The notes: generated from the letters alone by a model not told the origin. A stretch of DNA of 64,000 bases from Bacillus sp. T33-2 (GCF_002860205.1 NZ_PGVB01000029.1:62001-126000); one strand, 5' to 3'. Shown: positions 1 through 8,426, counted from the first letter of the stretch. Program-made: numbers and translations.

Positions 1-45
1 GGAACGCATATAAAAATCACATATAAAAAGCAGGAGGTGGAATGA
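1..45 (+). CDS. prp: C-terminal end of ribosomal-processing cysteine protease Prp (partial)
   Basis: Only the last 14 codons and the TGA stop lie in the window; the reading frame is open from base 1. The visible tail ends in ITYKKQEVE. Prp (YsxB) is normally encoded directly upstream of rpmA and removes the N-terminal extension of ribosomal protein L27. The call rests on this position, on the open frame ending one base before the rpmA start, and on the L27 here carrying a Prp-type cleavage sequence. The residues themselves are too few for an independent identification. Confidence 0.6.
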   Translation, partial: GTHIKITYKKQEVE

Positions 46-46
46 C

Positions 47-340
47 ATGTTGCTAAAACTAGATCTTCAGCTATTCGCATCCAAAAAAGGAGTAGGTTCT
101 ACAAAGAACGGACGTGACTCCATTTCTAAGCGCCTTGGTGCAAAGCGTGCAGACGGCCAGTTCGTTTCTGGCGGATCAATCCTTTACCGTCAGCGCGGCA
201 CAAAGATCTACCCAGGTGTGAACGTGGGTAAAGGCGGAGACGATACACTATTCGCGAAAGTTGACGGCGTTGTTAAATTTGAACGTTTAGGCCGTGACCG
301 CAAGCAGGTATCTGTTTATCCTCAGGCTCAAGAAGCTTAA
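47..340 (+). CDS. rpmA: 50S ribosomal protein L27
   Basis: L27 of the large ribosomal subunit, 97 aa, sitting near the peptidyl transferase centre. The N-terminus reads [20 protein letters not shown]. This is the Firmicutes form, in which a short leader ending in LQLFA is cut off by the protease Prp to expose the functional N-terminus. The conserved block [21 protein letters not shown]-type follows, and the length is normal for the family. An AGGAGGTGG ribosome binding site lies just upstream, inside the end of prp, so the two are translated in tandem. An intrinsic terminator follows at 352-386. Identification is secure. Confidence 0.97.
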   Translation: MLLKLDLQLFASKKGVGSTKNGRDSISKRLGAKRADGQFVSGGSILYRQRGTKIYPGVNVGKGGDDTLFAKVDGVVKFERLGRDRKQVSVYPQAQEA

Positions 341-351
341 GCCTTCAACAG

Positions 352-386
352 AAAACCCTAACCATTCCGGTTAGGGTTTTCTTTTT
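352..386 (+). terminator. Intrinsic terminator after rpmA
   Basis: AAAACCCTAACC (352-363) pairs perfectly with GGTTAGGGTTTT (369-380) around a 5-base loop and is followed by a T-rich tail. It closes the ribosomal protein operon before spo0B. Confidence 0.9.
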
Positions 387-449
387 ACCGTAAAACATAA
401 CCAATATCTGCATCATTCTCCTATAATTGCTTTCCTTGGACAACTTTTT

Positions 450-458
450 TGATATACT
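450..458 (+). promoter_or_regulatory. Candidate extended -10 promoter for spo0B-obg
   Basis: TGATATACT reads as an extended -10 element (TG, one base, TATACT) about 36 bases before the spo0B start codon. No convincing -35 hexamer is seen at the usual distance, so the assignment is tentative. Confidence 0.4.
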
Positions 459-493
459 AACAGCAAGCAGTCTTAAGAGTAGGAGTACTGATC

Positions 494-1030
494 ATGGATA
501 AAAAATGGGACACCATTGAAGTCCTGCGGCATGCAAGGCATGACTGGCTGAATAAACTTCAATTAATAAAGATGAATCTGTCAATGGACAGGCCGGAAAA
601 GGTCCATGAAATCATTGATCAAATTGTCATGGAATCCCAGCAGGAAACAAGGCTTTCAAACTTAAAACTGCCCCGTTTCGCCTCATTGCTGTTAACATGC
701 AATTGGGAAAAACATTTGTTCAAGCTGGACTATGAAGTGATTGAATCTTCGCACACTAATCATGTAGATGACGAGCTGCTTGCAAAATGGACAAATGATC
801 TGTTTCTGGCCGTCGATCAGTGTATTGAACCTTTTCAGGAGAATTATCTTTCCGTTACAATTCAACCCGAGGAAGCAGGAATCCGTTTCTTTTTTGATTT
901 TAAAGGAATAATAACAGATAATGTACATCTTAAGAGGTTTCTGGGAAATCCGGACTCGGCACTGACTGTCCAAGTCACATGCCTCAAAGAGGATGAGCTT
1001 TCCATCGAAGTTTTTTTACTTCCGGGCTAA
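494..1030 (+). CDS. spo0B: Sporulation initiation phosphotransferase Spo0B
   Basis: Second phosphotransferase of the sporulation phosphorelay; it moves phosphate from Spo0F~P to Spo0A. The protein has 178 aa. The N-terminal helical segment contains LRHARHDWLNKLQLIK, in which His16 matches the phosphorylated histidine of B. subtilis Spo0B (the RHDW motif). The rest forms the degenerate kinase-like C-terminal domain, which lacks ATP-binding motifs in this family. The gene starts with ATG behind GAGTAGGAGT and lies 71 bases upstream of obg, the same pairing as in B. subtilis. The sequence outside the His motif is diverged, as is normal for Spo0B. Confidence 0.93.
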   Translation: MDKKWDTIEVLRHARHDWLNKLQLIKMNLSMDRPEKVHEIIDQIVMESQQETRLSNLKLPRFASLLLTCNWEKHLFKLDYEVIESSHTNHVDDELLAKWTNDLFLAVDQCIEPFQENYLSVTIQPEEAGIRFFFDFKGIITDNVHLKRFLGNPDSALTVQVTCLKEDELSIEVFLLPG

Positions 1031-1101
1031 GGAAAGAAATTGGGAACGGTACCTCTGCAGAGGATGGGTGATAAACAAAATGAAGACGGGTGGGTATAAA
1101 A

Positions 1102-2394
1102 ATGTTTGTCGATCAAGTTAAGATTTATATAAAAGGTGGCGACGGCGGCAATGGAATGGTTGCTTTCCGCCGTGAAAAATATGTTCCAAAGGGTGGCCCT
1201 GCTGGCGGCGATGGAGGAAAAGGCGGCAATGTCATCTTCCAAGTGGAAGAAGGGCTCAGAACACTTATGGACTTTCGCTACCAGCGCCATTTCAAGGCGG
1301 ACCGGGGCGAACACGGAATGTCGAAGAATCAGCATGGACGAAACGCAAAAGACCTCATTGTTAAAGTTCCGCCTGGTACGATCGTGACGGATGTCGAAAC
1401 GAATGAGGTCATTGCCGATTTAACAGAGCACGGCCATCAGGTAGTAATCGCTAAAGGCGGAAGGGGAGGACGGGGAAACAGCCGTTTTGCGACCCCTGCC
1501 AATCCCGCCCCAGAGCTTTCTGAAAATGGCGAACCTGGTCAGGAAAGAGATGTCACTCTGGAGTTAAAACTACTGGCTGATGTCGGTCTTGTGGGTTTTC
1601 CTAGCGTTGGGAAATCAACCTTGTTATCGGTTGTTTCTGCAGCCAGGCCGAAGATAGCGGAATACCATTTTACGACAATCGTTCCTAATCTCGGCATGGT
1701 GGAGACAGACGATGGCAGAAGCTTCGTTTTGGCTGATTTGCCAGGACTGATTGAAGGCGCCCATTCTGGTGTGGGGTTGGGCCATCAATTTTTAAGGCAT
1801 ATCGAAAGGACCAGGGTCATCGTCCATGTTATCGACATGGCCGCTATGGAAGGGCGGGACCCTTATGAAGATTACGTCACGATCAACAACGAACTGAAGG
1901 AGTACAACCTTCGATTGACAGAGAGGCCCCAAATCATTGTCGCGAACAAAATGGACATGCCGGGGGCAGAAGAGAATCTCGAGAAATTCAAAGAACAACT
2001 TGGGGATGATCATCCTGTTTATCCAATCTCCGCTGTGACCCGGGAGGGATTGCGTGATCTGTTGTTCGCAGTTGCAGATTTGCTGGAGCATACACCAGAG
2101 TTTCCGCTATTTGAGGAAGAAGAGGAAGAAACCGGGGTTAACCGTGTGGTGTACAGGCATGAAGGGGAGCAGAAGGACTTTGTCATTACCCGTGACCCAG
2201 ATGGAAGCTATGTAATTTCCGGTGATACGGTTGAAAGGCTCTTTAAAATGACCGATTTTTCAAGGGACGAATCAGTCCGCAGGTTTGCACGGCAGCTGCG
2301 TGGAATGGGTGTGGATGAAGCACTGAGGGAGAGAGGGGCTTCAGACGGCGATACGGTCAGGCTCCTTGATTATGAATTCGAATTTATCGAATAA
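1102..2394 (+). CDS. obg: Ribosome-associated GTPase Obg
   Basis: Essential GTPase linked to 50S assembly, the stress response and sporulation. The protein has 430 aa: a glycine-rich Obg fold at about residues 1-158, the G domain with P-loop GFPSVGKS at 165-172, the switch DLPGLIEGA and the NKMD specificity motif, then the C-terminal OCT domain (about 350-430). I chose ATG at 1102 (MFVDQVKIY) because it aligns with the B. subtilis start. A GTG four codons upstream is in frame but leaves less room for the GGGTGG ribosome binding site. It is co-directional with spo0B and followed 23 bases later by pheB. Confidence 0.96.
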   Translation: MFVDQVKIYIKGGDGGNGMVAFRREKYVPKGGPAGGDGGKGGNVIFQVEEGLRTLMDFRYQRHFKADRGEHGMSKNQHGRNAKDLIVKVPPGTIVTDVETNEVIADLTEHGHQVVIAKGGRGGRGNSRFATPANPAPELSENGEPGQERDVTLELKLLADVGLVGFPSVGKSTLLSVVSAARPKIAEYHFTTIVPNLGMVETDDGRSFVLADLPGLIEGAHSGVGLGHQFLRHIERTRVIVHVIDMAAMEGRDPYEDYVTINNELKEYNLRLTERPQIIVANKMDMPGAEENLEKFKEQLGDDHPVYPISAVTREGLRDLLFAVADLLEHTPEFPLFEEEEEETGVNRVVYRHEGEQKDFVITRDPDGSYVISGDTVERLFKMTDFSRDESVRRFARQLRGMGVDEALRERGASDGDTVRLLDYEFEFIE

Positions 2395-2417
2395 CGTTGT
2401 CCAGGTCGGGGTGGATC

Positions 2418-2873
2418 ATGAAACAAAACAAACCTGTTAAAAAATTTTATCTGGTGCGGGAAGACGTTCTTCCTGAAGCGATGAAAAAGACGCTTGAAGC
2501 AAAAGAAATGATCGAACGGGGAAAAGCAGAATCAGTGTGGGATGCTGTCCACAGGGTGGATTTAAGCAGAAGCGCCTTCTATAAATACCGTGACACGGTT
2601 TTTCCATTCCATACAATCGTCAAAGAACGCATCATCACGCTTTTTTTTCATCTGGAGGACCGCTCGGGCACTCTGTCCCAGCTGCTTGGTGTGGTGGCAT
2701 CGACGGGATGCAACGTCCTGACGATCCATCAGACCATCCCGCTTCAGGGGCGGGCGAACGTAACAATGTCCCTCAATGTAACTGAAATGTACATTGAGAT
2801 GGATCAAATGCTCGAGAAACTCCGGGAACTGGAATTTGTTGAAAAAGTTGATGTACTTGGCTCTGGAGCGTAG
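2418..2873 (+). CDS. pheB: ACT domain protein PheB
   Basis: Small ACT-domain protein of 151 aa, conserved between obg and pheA in Bacillus. It starts with the family signature [15 protein letters not shown], followed by a helical segment ([19 protein letters not shown]). The C-terminal half is an ACT domain (about 70-148) with [12 protein letters not shown] and the ending [12 protein letters not shown] domains bind amino acids, and the position before pheA suggests a role in aromatic amino acid control, but its biochemical function is not established. ATG 2418 follows CAGGTCGGGGTGG; an upstream in-frame TTG at 2397 would put the start before any ribosome binding site. Confidence 0.9.
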   Translation: MKQNKPVKKFYLVREDVLPEAMKKTLEAKEMIERGKAESVWDAVHRVDLSRSAFYKYRDTVFPFHTIVKERIITLFFHLEDRSGTLSQLLGVVASTGCNVLTIHQTIPLQGRANVTMSLNVTEMYIEMDQMLEKLRELEFVEKVDVLGSGA

Positions 2874-2906
2874 TATAGACAGAAATGAAAATTGGGAGGG
2901 ATCAGG

Positions 2907-3755
2907 TTGAAAATTGGTTTTTTGGGGCCCCGGGCTACCTTCACAGATCTTGCAGTCCGGGAAATGTTCAGTGGTGAAGAGCGGGTTCCTTTCATGACGA
3001 TACCCGAATGCATGGATGCAGTTTTCAATAATGAAGTGGACGCTGCTGTCGTCCCGCTTGAAAATGCCCTCGAAGGATCCGTGAATATCACGCTGGACTA
3101 TTTGATTCATGAAACGGGATTGGTCATTTGCGGGGAAGCGACCGCGCCTGTCCAGCAGCATTTGATGATCCATCCTGTTAACGTGAATAATTGGAATCAT
3201 GTTAACATAATCTACAGCCATTCTCATGCACTTGCCCAGTGCCATAAATTTTTACATAAAGAACTAACAGGGGTCAGATGTGAAAACATGACATCTACCG
3301 CCGCAGCAGCCCGATATGTACAGGAACATCCGCATGTCAAAGCAGCAGCTATCGGAAATTCACTCGCTGCACAGGAATACGGACTTGCCATTGTGAAGGA
3401 AAATATCCATGATTTTGACCATAACCATACCCGGTTTGTGCTGTTGTCAAAGCAACCCCTTGAATTTCAAATGGACAGTGCTGCGTTCAATGGCCATAAG
3501 ACGACCATGCTCATTACCCTTCCGTCTGATCGGGCAGGAGCGCTTCACCAGGTTCTTTCCGCATTTTCATGGAGAAAGCTGAACCTGTCGAAAATTGAAT
3601 CCCGTCCGATGAAAACAGGCCTCGGCAACTACTTTTTCATCATTGATGTCGATATGAAAATGGACGAGGTGCTGATTCCCGGCGCAATGGCAGAGCTTGA
3701 GGCATTAGGCTGCTCAGTGAGGATTCTTGGAAGTTATCCATCTTATAAATTATGA
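2907..3755 (+). CDS. pheA: Prephenate dehydratase
   Basis: Converts prephenate to phenylpyruvate, the committed step of phenylalanine synthesis. The protein has 282 aa. It begins with the family hallmark KIGFLGPRATFTDLAV and includes the substrate-site segment PLENALEGSVN, the late catalytic-domain motif NHTRFVLL and a C-terminal ACT regulatory domain. That domain carries GALHQVLSAF and the phenylalanine-binding ESRP motif (SKIESRPMKTGLGNYFF). It is the monofunctional form with no chorismate mutase domain. The start is TTG at 2907 after TTGGGAGGG. It ends the obg-pheB-pheA group and is followed by an intrinsic terminator. Confidence 0.96.
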   Translation: MKIGFLGPRATFTDLAVREMFSGEERVPFMTIPECMDAVFNNEVDAAVVPLENALEGSVNITLDYLIHETGLVICGEATAPVQQHLMIHPVNVNNWNHVNIIYSHSHALAQCHKFLHKELTGVRCENMTSTAAAARYVQEHPHVKAAAIGNSLAAQEYGLAIVKENIHDFDHNHTRFVLLSKQPLEFQMDSAAFNGHKTTMLITLPSDRAGALHQVLSAFSWRKLNLSKIESRPMKTGLGNYFFIIDVDMKMDEVLIPGAMAELEALGCSVRILGSYPSYKL

Positions 3756-3760
3756 AAACA

Positions 3761-3792
3761 AAAAAATCCATCTAATGATGGATTTTTTTAAG
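3761..3792 (+). terminator. Intrinsic terminator after pheA
   Basis: AAAAAATCCATC (3761-3772) and GATGGATTTTTT (3777-3788) form a 12-bp stem with a 4-base loop and a T tract. The A-rich 5' side means it may also act on the opposite strand, towards niaR, which ends 100 bases away. Confidence 0.88.
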
Positions 3793-3890
3793 TTCAGATA
3801 AAATATGAGGCGATGGCGTCCCGAGTGATTGGCTTTGTCAGTTAATATATCATGAAATAGCTTCACTACTCCGGCAAGAGTCCCGCATTT

Positions 3891-4424
3891 TTAGCTAATG
3901 AGGAAATTCGCTTTTTTCATGGCTTCCTCTGCCTCGTCAAGGGCTATCTCTGATGGTGCAGAGATGGTGTGCAAATGGATCCCGCTTGTCAGTTCAGACA
4001 GGTATCCTGAATTGGTTGAGTTAATTTTCTGCATGAACTGTTTGACCTCAGCCCGGTTTGAAACCATGATGGAAGCGGTCAAATCACCATATACGGGGTG
4101 CTCGATTTTGACATCCTTTACTGTTACACCATGGTCAACCAGCATATTTAATTCTTCTTCTGTTCTTTCCGGCATGTGCTGACATGCTATCGTCCTTTCA
4201 ACATGGCTGGAAGGAGCAGCGGCTAAATATATATATCCCTGGCTGGTGGCGATAATCGGCTCATTTTTAGCTTTCAACAGGGTGATATCTCCAACGATCA
4301 CCTGACGGCTCACGTTGGTTCGCGACGCCATCTCACTGCCGGTTATCGGTTCTTTGCTGTCTTTTAACAATTGTAATAGAAACGATCGCCGCGCTTCCCC
4401 GCGAATTTTTTTCTGGTCGTTCAT
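3891..4424 (-). CDS. niaR: Niacin-responsive NAD biosynthesis repressor NiaR (YrxA)
   Basis: Transcriptional repressor of NAD synthesis genes that responds to nicotinic acid. The protein has 177 aa: an N-terminal winged helix (RRSFLLQLLKDSKEPITGSE to SRQVIVGDITLLK), then the metal-binding 3H domain. That domain shows conserved histidines in LVDHGVTV, IEHPVYGDL and GIHLHTISAP. The start was set at the ATG at 4424, which has GAGGAGCGGGC eight bases upstream. A longer frame from 4466 has no ribosome binding site. In B. subtilis the neighbours are nifS and nadBCA, which control quinolinate synthesis; none of these is present here. Confidence 0.9.
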   Translation of the reverse strand: MNDQKKIRGEARRSFLLQLLKDSKEPITGSEMASRTNVSRQVIVGDITLLKAKNEPIIATSQGYIYLAAAPSSHVERTIACQHMPERTEEELNMLVDHGVTVKDVKIEHPVYGDLTASIMVSNRAEVKQFMQKINSTNSGYLSELTSGIHLHTISAPSEIALDEAEEAMKKANFLIS

Positions 4425-4632
4425 TTTTGCCCGCTCCTCACTGTCCTGATTCCAAAATTTTAGCATAATGTTCCCTAAAGATAAAAAGTTTTTTGTTCAG
4501 GCGCTATATCCGGGATTTGAGCATATGTATAATTTGAAATTTCCTCCAGCCGGGGAGGGATAACGGGATTCATAAATTTCCTCCATTATGCATAAGTTTT
4601 TGTAAAGATTGTTACCATTTTGCCCATACCGT

Positions 4633-4640
4633 CATACATT
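4633..4640 (+). promoter_or_regulatory. Candidate sigma-E -10 element for safA
   Basis: CATACATT matches the sigma-E -10 consensus CATACAnT exactly and lies 33 bases before the safA start codon. The -35 region upstream (around 4612-4620) is only weakly sigma-E-like. SafA is under sigma-E control in B. subtilis, which supports the reading. Confidence 0.55.
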
Positions 4641-4672
4641 ATATGGACTTATGCCATAGGAGGGAAACCAGA

Positions 4673-6781
4673 GTGAAAATCCATATCGTACAGAAAGGGG
4701 ATACTCTTTGGAAGATCGCCAAGAAGTACGGCGTGAATTTTGAAGAGCTGAAGAAGATGAATTCGCAGCTCAGCAATCCTGATATGATTATGCCCGGCAT
4801 GAAAATAAAAGTTCCAACGACAGGAGGAACGGTAAAAAAAGAAACTCCAAACCAGGGGGAAGCGCCGCAGGCAAAGATCAATATGGGTGGCAAAAAAGAA
4901 ATGCCGGTTACTGAACACCCTTTTGCAGCACTGAAGCCTGCCCAGGTACCTGGTGAAGCAATGCCAGAAGCGAAACAACCAGTGGAAATGCCCAAACAGG
5001 AAGCATTAAAACAGGAAGAGCCTAAAAAGGAAATGCCGAAAGAAGCCGCAAAACAGCCATATACTCCAAAAATGCCCCAGCCAGTCATCCCTGAAATTGA
5101 TATAAACAACTACTATTTGCTAAATATGGCAAACATGTCGGTTCAGCAGCCAGCCCCCAAGCCGAAAGAACAGCCTGTTGCAAAGCCAAAAGAGCAGCCT
5201 ATTGTGAAACCGAAAGAACAGCCTGTTGCAAAGCCAAAAGAGCAGCCTATTGTGAAGCAAAAAGAACAGCCTGTTGCAAAGCCAAAAGAGCAGCCTATTG
5301 TGAAGCAAAAAGAACAGCCTGTTGCAAAGCCAAAAGAGCAGCCTGTTGTGAAACCAAAAGAACAGCCGGTGGCAAAACCAAAAGAGCAGCCTGTTGTGAA
5401 ACCAAAAGAGCAGCCGGTGGCACAGCCAAAAGAGCAGGCTGAAGCAAAACCTAAAGAACAGCCTGTCCAGCAACCGCAACAAAAGCTCCCGTTACCGCCG
5501 CAGCCAAAACTTCCGCCCAAACCAGCCAAAGTATTCCCTGAAATTAAAGCTGATATCAAGCCGCAGGCCAAGCAGGAAATAAAGCCTGACATTCACTTAA
5601 AAAATAAAGAGCCTATGGAAGAGTCGTCTTCCATGATGCCCATTTTCCAAGGAGGTTACCAACAGCCTATGATTCCTTATCCTCAACAACAATATCCATT
5701 TGCTTCAGGTACACAAGGACCCGGTTTCGGTGCGCAGGCACCAGGTTTCGGTATGCAAGGACCCGGTTTCGGTGCGCAGGCACCAGGTTTCGGTATGCAA
5801 GGACCCGGTTTCGGTGCGCAGGCACCAGGTTTTGGTATGCAAGCTCCCAGTTATGGTTTTCAAGGGGGGTACCCTGGAGGATTCCAGCCAATGGGACAAT
5901 ATCCGCAGGTCCAGGGTGCGGGCACAATGCCGATGTACCAAACGGGTTATCCAGGGAATGAAAGCTCAGGCTTCATGCAGCAGGCAGGAATGGAGTCATC
6001 TCCTTTTGACCAGCAGCAAGCCCCATTCATTCCAAGCATGGCCCCGCAGGCTGTAATGGGTGCAGAAAATATTCCGGCACAAATGCCATTTACCCAGACA
6101 GCACCCGCAATGCACATGCCATGCGGCCCAACGAATGTAATGCCTTTTTCACAAGTTATGCCTGGAGCCGGTTACCCATGTGGACCATTTATGCAGGCTC
6201 CGGGCGGTTATCCACAAATGATGCCACAGGTGCTAGGCGCACAGGAGTATCAAATGCCGCCACAGGTGCTAGGCGCACAGGAGTATCAAATGCCGCCGCA
6301 GGTGATGGGCGCAGAGGAGTATCAAATGCCGCCGCAGGTAATGGGCGCAGAGGAGTATCAAATGCCGCCGCAGGTAATGGGCGCAGAGGACTACCAAATG
6401 CCGCCGCAGGTGATGGGTGCAGAGGACTACCAAATGCCGCCGCAGGTGATGGGTGCACAGGAGTATCAAATGCCGCCGCAGGTAATGGGTGCAAAAGACT
6501 TCCAATTGCCGCCCCAGGTACATGGGGCATTTGAAGCGCCCAAGATGCCGAAGATGCCACAAATGGTATCACCGATGATGCAGCAGGCTGATTGTGGCTG
6601 CGGCGGTCCTAAGGCAATGGGCGCTCCTTATGGGCCTGGCGGAACCTCTCCCGTATATACACCACCATATGGACAGCAAATGGGCTATGGCTTTGGACCA
6701 CAAATGTATCCATTTGGCCACGGTTCAATGGGCGGCCAGTACTGGATGCCCCGGACTGACGAAGAAACTGATGAAGATTAA
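4673..6781 (+). CDS. safA: SafA/ExsA-type spore coat morphogenetic protein
   Basis: Morphogenetic protein that anchors inner coat (or coat and exosporium) layers to the spore cortex. The 702 aa include one N-terminal LysM domain (HIVQKGDTLWKIAKKYGV, ending MKIKVPTTGG, residues 1-50) that binds peptidoglycan. Three low-complexity repeat blocks follow: 13 octapeptides of KPKEQPVA type, seven heptapeptides of GPGFGAQ type and eight 12-residue QVMGAEEYQMPP units. A Cys/Gly motif (DCGCGG) lies near the C-terminus. At nearly twice the length of B. subtilis SafA (387 aa) it resembles B. cereus ExsA. GTG 4673 follows TAGGAGGG; a frame extending upstream to 4643 has no ribosome binding site. A sigma-E-like -10 box lies upstream. 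Confidence 0.9.
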   Translation: MKIHIVQKGDTLWKIAKKYGVNFEELKKMNSQLSNPDMIMPGMKIKVPTTGGTVKKETPNQGEAPQAKINMGGKKEMPVTEHPFAALKPAQVPGEAMPEAKQPVEMPKQEALKQEEPKKEMPKEAAKQPYTPKMPQPVIPEIDINNYYLLNMANMSVQQPAPKPKEQPVAKPKEQPIVKPKEQPVAKPKEQPIVKQKEQPVAKPKEQPIVKQKEQPVAKPKEQPVVKPKEQPVAKPKEQPVVKPKEQPVAQPKEQAEAKPKEQPVQQPQQKLPLPPQPKLPPKPAKVFPEIKADIKPQAKQEIKPDIHLKNKEPMEESSSMMPIFQGGYQQPMIPYPQQQYPFASGTQGPGFGAQAPGFGMQGPGFGAQAPGFGMQGPGFGAQAPGFGMQAPSYGFQGGYPGGFQPMGQYPQVQGAGTMPMYQTGYPGNESSGFMQQAGMESSPFDQQQAPFIPSMAPQAVMGAENIPAQMPFTQTAPAMHMPCGPTNVMPFSQVMPGAGYPCGPFMQAPGGYPQMMPQVLGAQEYQMPPQVLGAQEYQMPPQVMGAEEYQMPPQVMGAEEYQMPPQVMGAEDYQMPPQVMGAEDYQMPPQVMGAQEYQMPPQVMGAKDFQLPPQVHGAFEAPKMPKMPQMVSPMMQQADCGCGGPKAMGAPYGPGGTSPVYTPPYGQQMGYGFGPQMYPFGHGSMGGQYWMPRTDEETDED
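5159..5470 (+). repeat. 13 x 24-bp tandem repeat inside safA (KPKEQPVA/IV units)
   Basis: Thirteen consecutive 24-base units encode KPKEQPVA, KPKEQPIV, KQKEQPVA and close variants. Alternate units are nearly identical at DNA level, as expected from recent expansion by slippage or unequal crossing-over. The frame is kept. Confidence 0.95.
5717..5863 (+). repeat. 7 x 21-bp tandem repeat inside safA (GPGFGAQ/APGFGMQ units)
   Basis: Six almost identical 21-base units alternate GPGFGAQ and APGFGMQ (effectively three 42-base repeats), followed by a diverged APSYGFQ unit. Confidence 0.92.
6227..6514 (+). repeat. 8 x 36-bp tandem repeat inside safA (QVMGAEEYQMPP units)
   Basis: Eight 36-base units encode QVLGAQEYQMPP, QVMGAEEYQMPP, QVMGAEDYQMPP and variants, decaying at the last unit (QVMGAKDFQLPP) and in the following QVHGAFEAP. 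Confidence 0.94.
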
Positions 6782-6791
6782 GCTCCAACCT

Positions 6792-6825
6792 GGAGGAGAC
6801 GATTTGGTAAAAAATCGTCTCCTCT
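6792..6825 (+). promoter_or_regulatory. Hairpin sequestering the ribosome binding site and start codon of the next gene
   Basis: GAGGAGACGATTT (6793-6805) pairs with the complementary AAATCGTCTCCTC (6812-6824) around the loop GGTAAA. The 5' arm holds the Shine-Dalgarno GGAGGAG (6792-6798) and most of the TTG start (6804-6806) of the kinase-like gene. There is no T tract, so it is not a standard terminator. Confidence 0.7.
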
Positions 6826-7748
6826 CCTATTTAAATTCCCAGCTGCCTTTAAAGATCAGCGATGTTATTCCCATACGCGACCATGTATTTCTTGTGAGAA
6901 CGGCCAGGATGTATTTTATTTTAAAATCTTTTGAAAGCCTCTACAGGCTGAATCTTCAAAAAGCCTATACTGCCTCACTGAGAAAAGCTGGCTTTAAACA
7001 TTCTTATTCTTTTTGTCCATTCGACGCCAAGCCTCTCTATTTTAAAAACAATTTTTATGGATGCCTGGAGTACATCACTCCCCACCGGGCCAGTTTTACG
7101 TTTCATACCGAGAGGGACCGGCGTGAAGGCCTTGAACTTTTAAAGCAATACCATTCAGTCAGCAGCACTTTGACCAACTCATATTCATCACTTCTGCCAA
7201 AGGCAAACCTCCTCCAAAAATGGGAGGACCGATTGGCATTATTCAGCAGTAACCTCAAAATTGTGAATTCTTTTGTGCAAGTATCTATGACTCATGAGAT
7301 TATTTCATGGGCTAACTATGCCATGGAGGGGCTAAAAGCTGAATTGAACGAAAAAGATCCGCCGGTGATCCTTCACGGGGACGTAGCTCATCACAACTTT
7401 ATCCGCGCATACAACGGACAGCTCTATTTGATAGATTTCGATTTGATAAGCATGGGTCCGCGAAGCTTTGATTATCTTCAATATGCAAACAGGATCCTTC
7501 CATTCATTGATTGGTCTCTTGAAGGTTTGAGTGAACTTCAAACTTTGGAGGGGTTTCTAAAAGACAAAGCATTTTTATACGGATTGGTGTTCCCTGCAGA
7601 CATATTGCGGGAATGGAACAGGATCATAAGAGAAAACAGCCGCCTTTCTTCAAGCTACGTCAACCAAGTTGTACAATTGACTGCCGTGCAATTTCAGGAG
7701 CGGAAAGCCTTTATAAAAAAACTAAAAGATAAAATAGATCAGCAGTGA
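6804..7748 (+). CDS. Kinase-like (aminoglycoside phosphotransferase/CotS-type) protein
   Basis: 314-aa protein of the APH/choline-kinase-like fold seen in Bacillus spore coat proteins such as CotS. The C-terminal half has the catalytic-loop motif VILHGDVAHHNF (HGD...N) and the metal-binding LIDFDLISMGPRSFDYLQYANR; the N-terminal lobe (VFLVRTARMYFILKSF) is diverged. Whether it still phosphorylates anything is unknown. It follows safA by 22 bases and precedes bofC, so a spore-coat or mother-cell role is likely by context. The start is TTG at 6804, five bases after GGAGGAG; both lie inside a strong hairpin (6792-6825). No ATG occurs for the next 30 codons. Confidence 0.75.
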   Translation: MVKNRLLSYLNSQLPLKISDVIPIRDHVFLVRTARMYFILKSFESLYRLNLQKAYTASLRKAGFKHSYSFCPFDAKPLYFKNNFYGCLEYITPHRASFTFHTERDRREGLELLKQYHSVSSTLTNSYSSLLPKANLLQKWEDRLALFSSNLKIVNSFVQVSMTHEIISWANYAMEGLKAELNEKDPPVILHGDVAHHNFIRAYNGQLYLIDFDLISMGPRSFDYLQYANRILPFIDWSLEGLSELQTLEGFLKDKAFLYGLVFPADILREWNRIIRENSRLSSSYVNQVVQLTAVQFQERKAFIKKLKDKIDQQ

Positions 7749-7862
7749 AAATTGATGCCACATATGCATGTGTAAATGCCGCCGCGCAGACAAGGCTACC
7801 GGGGATAAATTTCAAAAAATTGGCCAGACTAACAATGGAAAACAGAGAAGGGGTGATCAGCA

Positions 7863-8420
7863 ATGGGCTCCAGGCTTTTCATTATGGTATTGTTTGGATC
7901 AGCTTTGATTTTGTTTGGATTGGGTTCTTTTGAGCAAGCATACGTGATGGCAGGACCTGTTATTGCTGAGGTACCTTCACAAGCCGATAATGAAGAAATC
8001 AGGCAGTTGGAAGTGACTGTGATCCTGGAGAGAAAATACTTGGACGGGGAAATTAGTGAAGAACGGGTTGCGGAGACCATTTTGTCGATGGAGGATTTCT
8101 GGGCCAAATATGATAATTGGACACTTGTAAACATGGATGAAGGATTGGTCGTTTTCAGGCAGGATGTAGACGATATTTCCCCGCTTTTAAAAGCGAACGG
8201 CTACTTCGGATTAACAAATGACGGACTGCTCACCATCTTTAATGGCCGGCCCGAACAGTCAAATATCATCCAGTCTTTTTTTCAAATAGACCTCGGCAAG
8301 CTTGAGAGTGTCAAAAGGGAAGAGCTGAAAAAGGGGATACAGATCAAAACGAAGGACCAGTACCAAAAAGTGCTGGAAGCATATAAGCCTTACACAAAGC
8401 AGGACAGTCTGCAAAAGTAG
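7863..8420 (+). CDS. bofC: Forespore regulator BofC
   Basis: BofC inhibits the signalling protease SpoIVB in the forespore intermembrane space and so times pro-sigma-K processing. The protein has 185 aa, with an N-terminal signal or anchor segment (LFIMVLFGSALILFGLG). The conserved BofC body follows (QLEVTVILERKYLDGEISEE, ...WAKYDNWTLVNMDEGLVVFR, ...KANGYFGLTNDGLLTIFNG). ATG 7863 follows AGAAGGGGTGATCAGCA. It lies between the kinase-like gene and a convergent lipoprotein gene, with which it shares a bidirectional terminator. Its target pathway ends in SigK, whose gene is at the far end of this window. Confidence 0.9.
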   Translation: MGSRLFIMVLFGSALILFGLGSFEQAYVMAGPVIAEVPSQADNEEIRQLEVTVILERKYLDGEISEERVAETILSMEDFWAKYDNWTLVNMDEGLVVFRQDVDDISPLLKANGYFGLTNDGLLTIFNGRPEQSNIIQSFFQIDLGKLESVKREELKKGIQIKTKDQYQKVLEAYKPYTKQDSLQK

Positions 8421-8426
8421 CATTAA

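Noticed and set aside
692-973. Minus-strand frame inside spo0B
   Set aside because: Shadow of spo0B: no ribosome binding site and no protein-like composition. The same applies to other long antisense frames in obg, recJ, relA, aspS, alaS and mccB.
5120-5592. Minus-strand open frames opposite the safA repeats (Phe/Leu/Cys-rich)
   Set aside because: They arise because 24-, 21- and 36-base repeats keep several frames free of stops. They have no ribosome binding sites, and the encoded repeats mirror safA.
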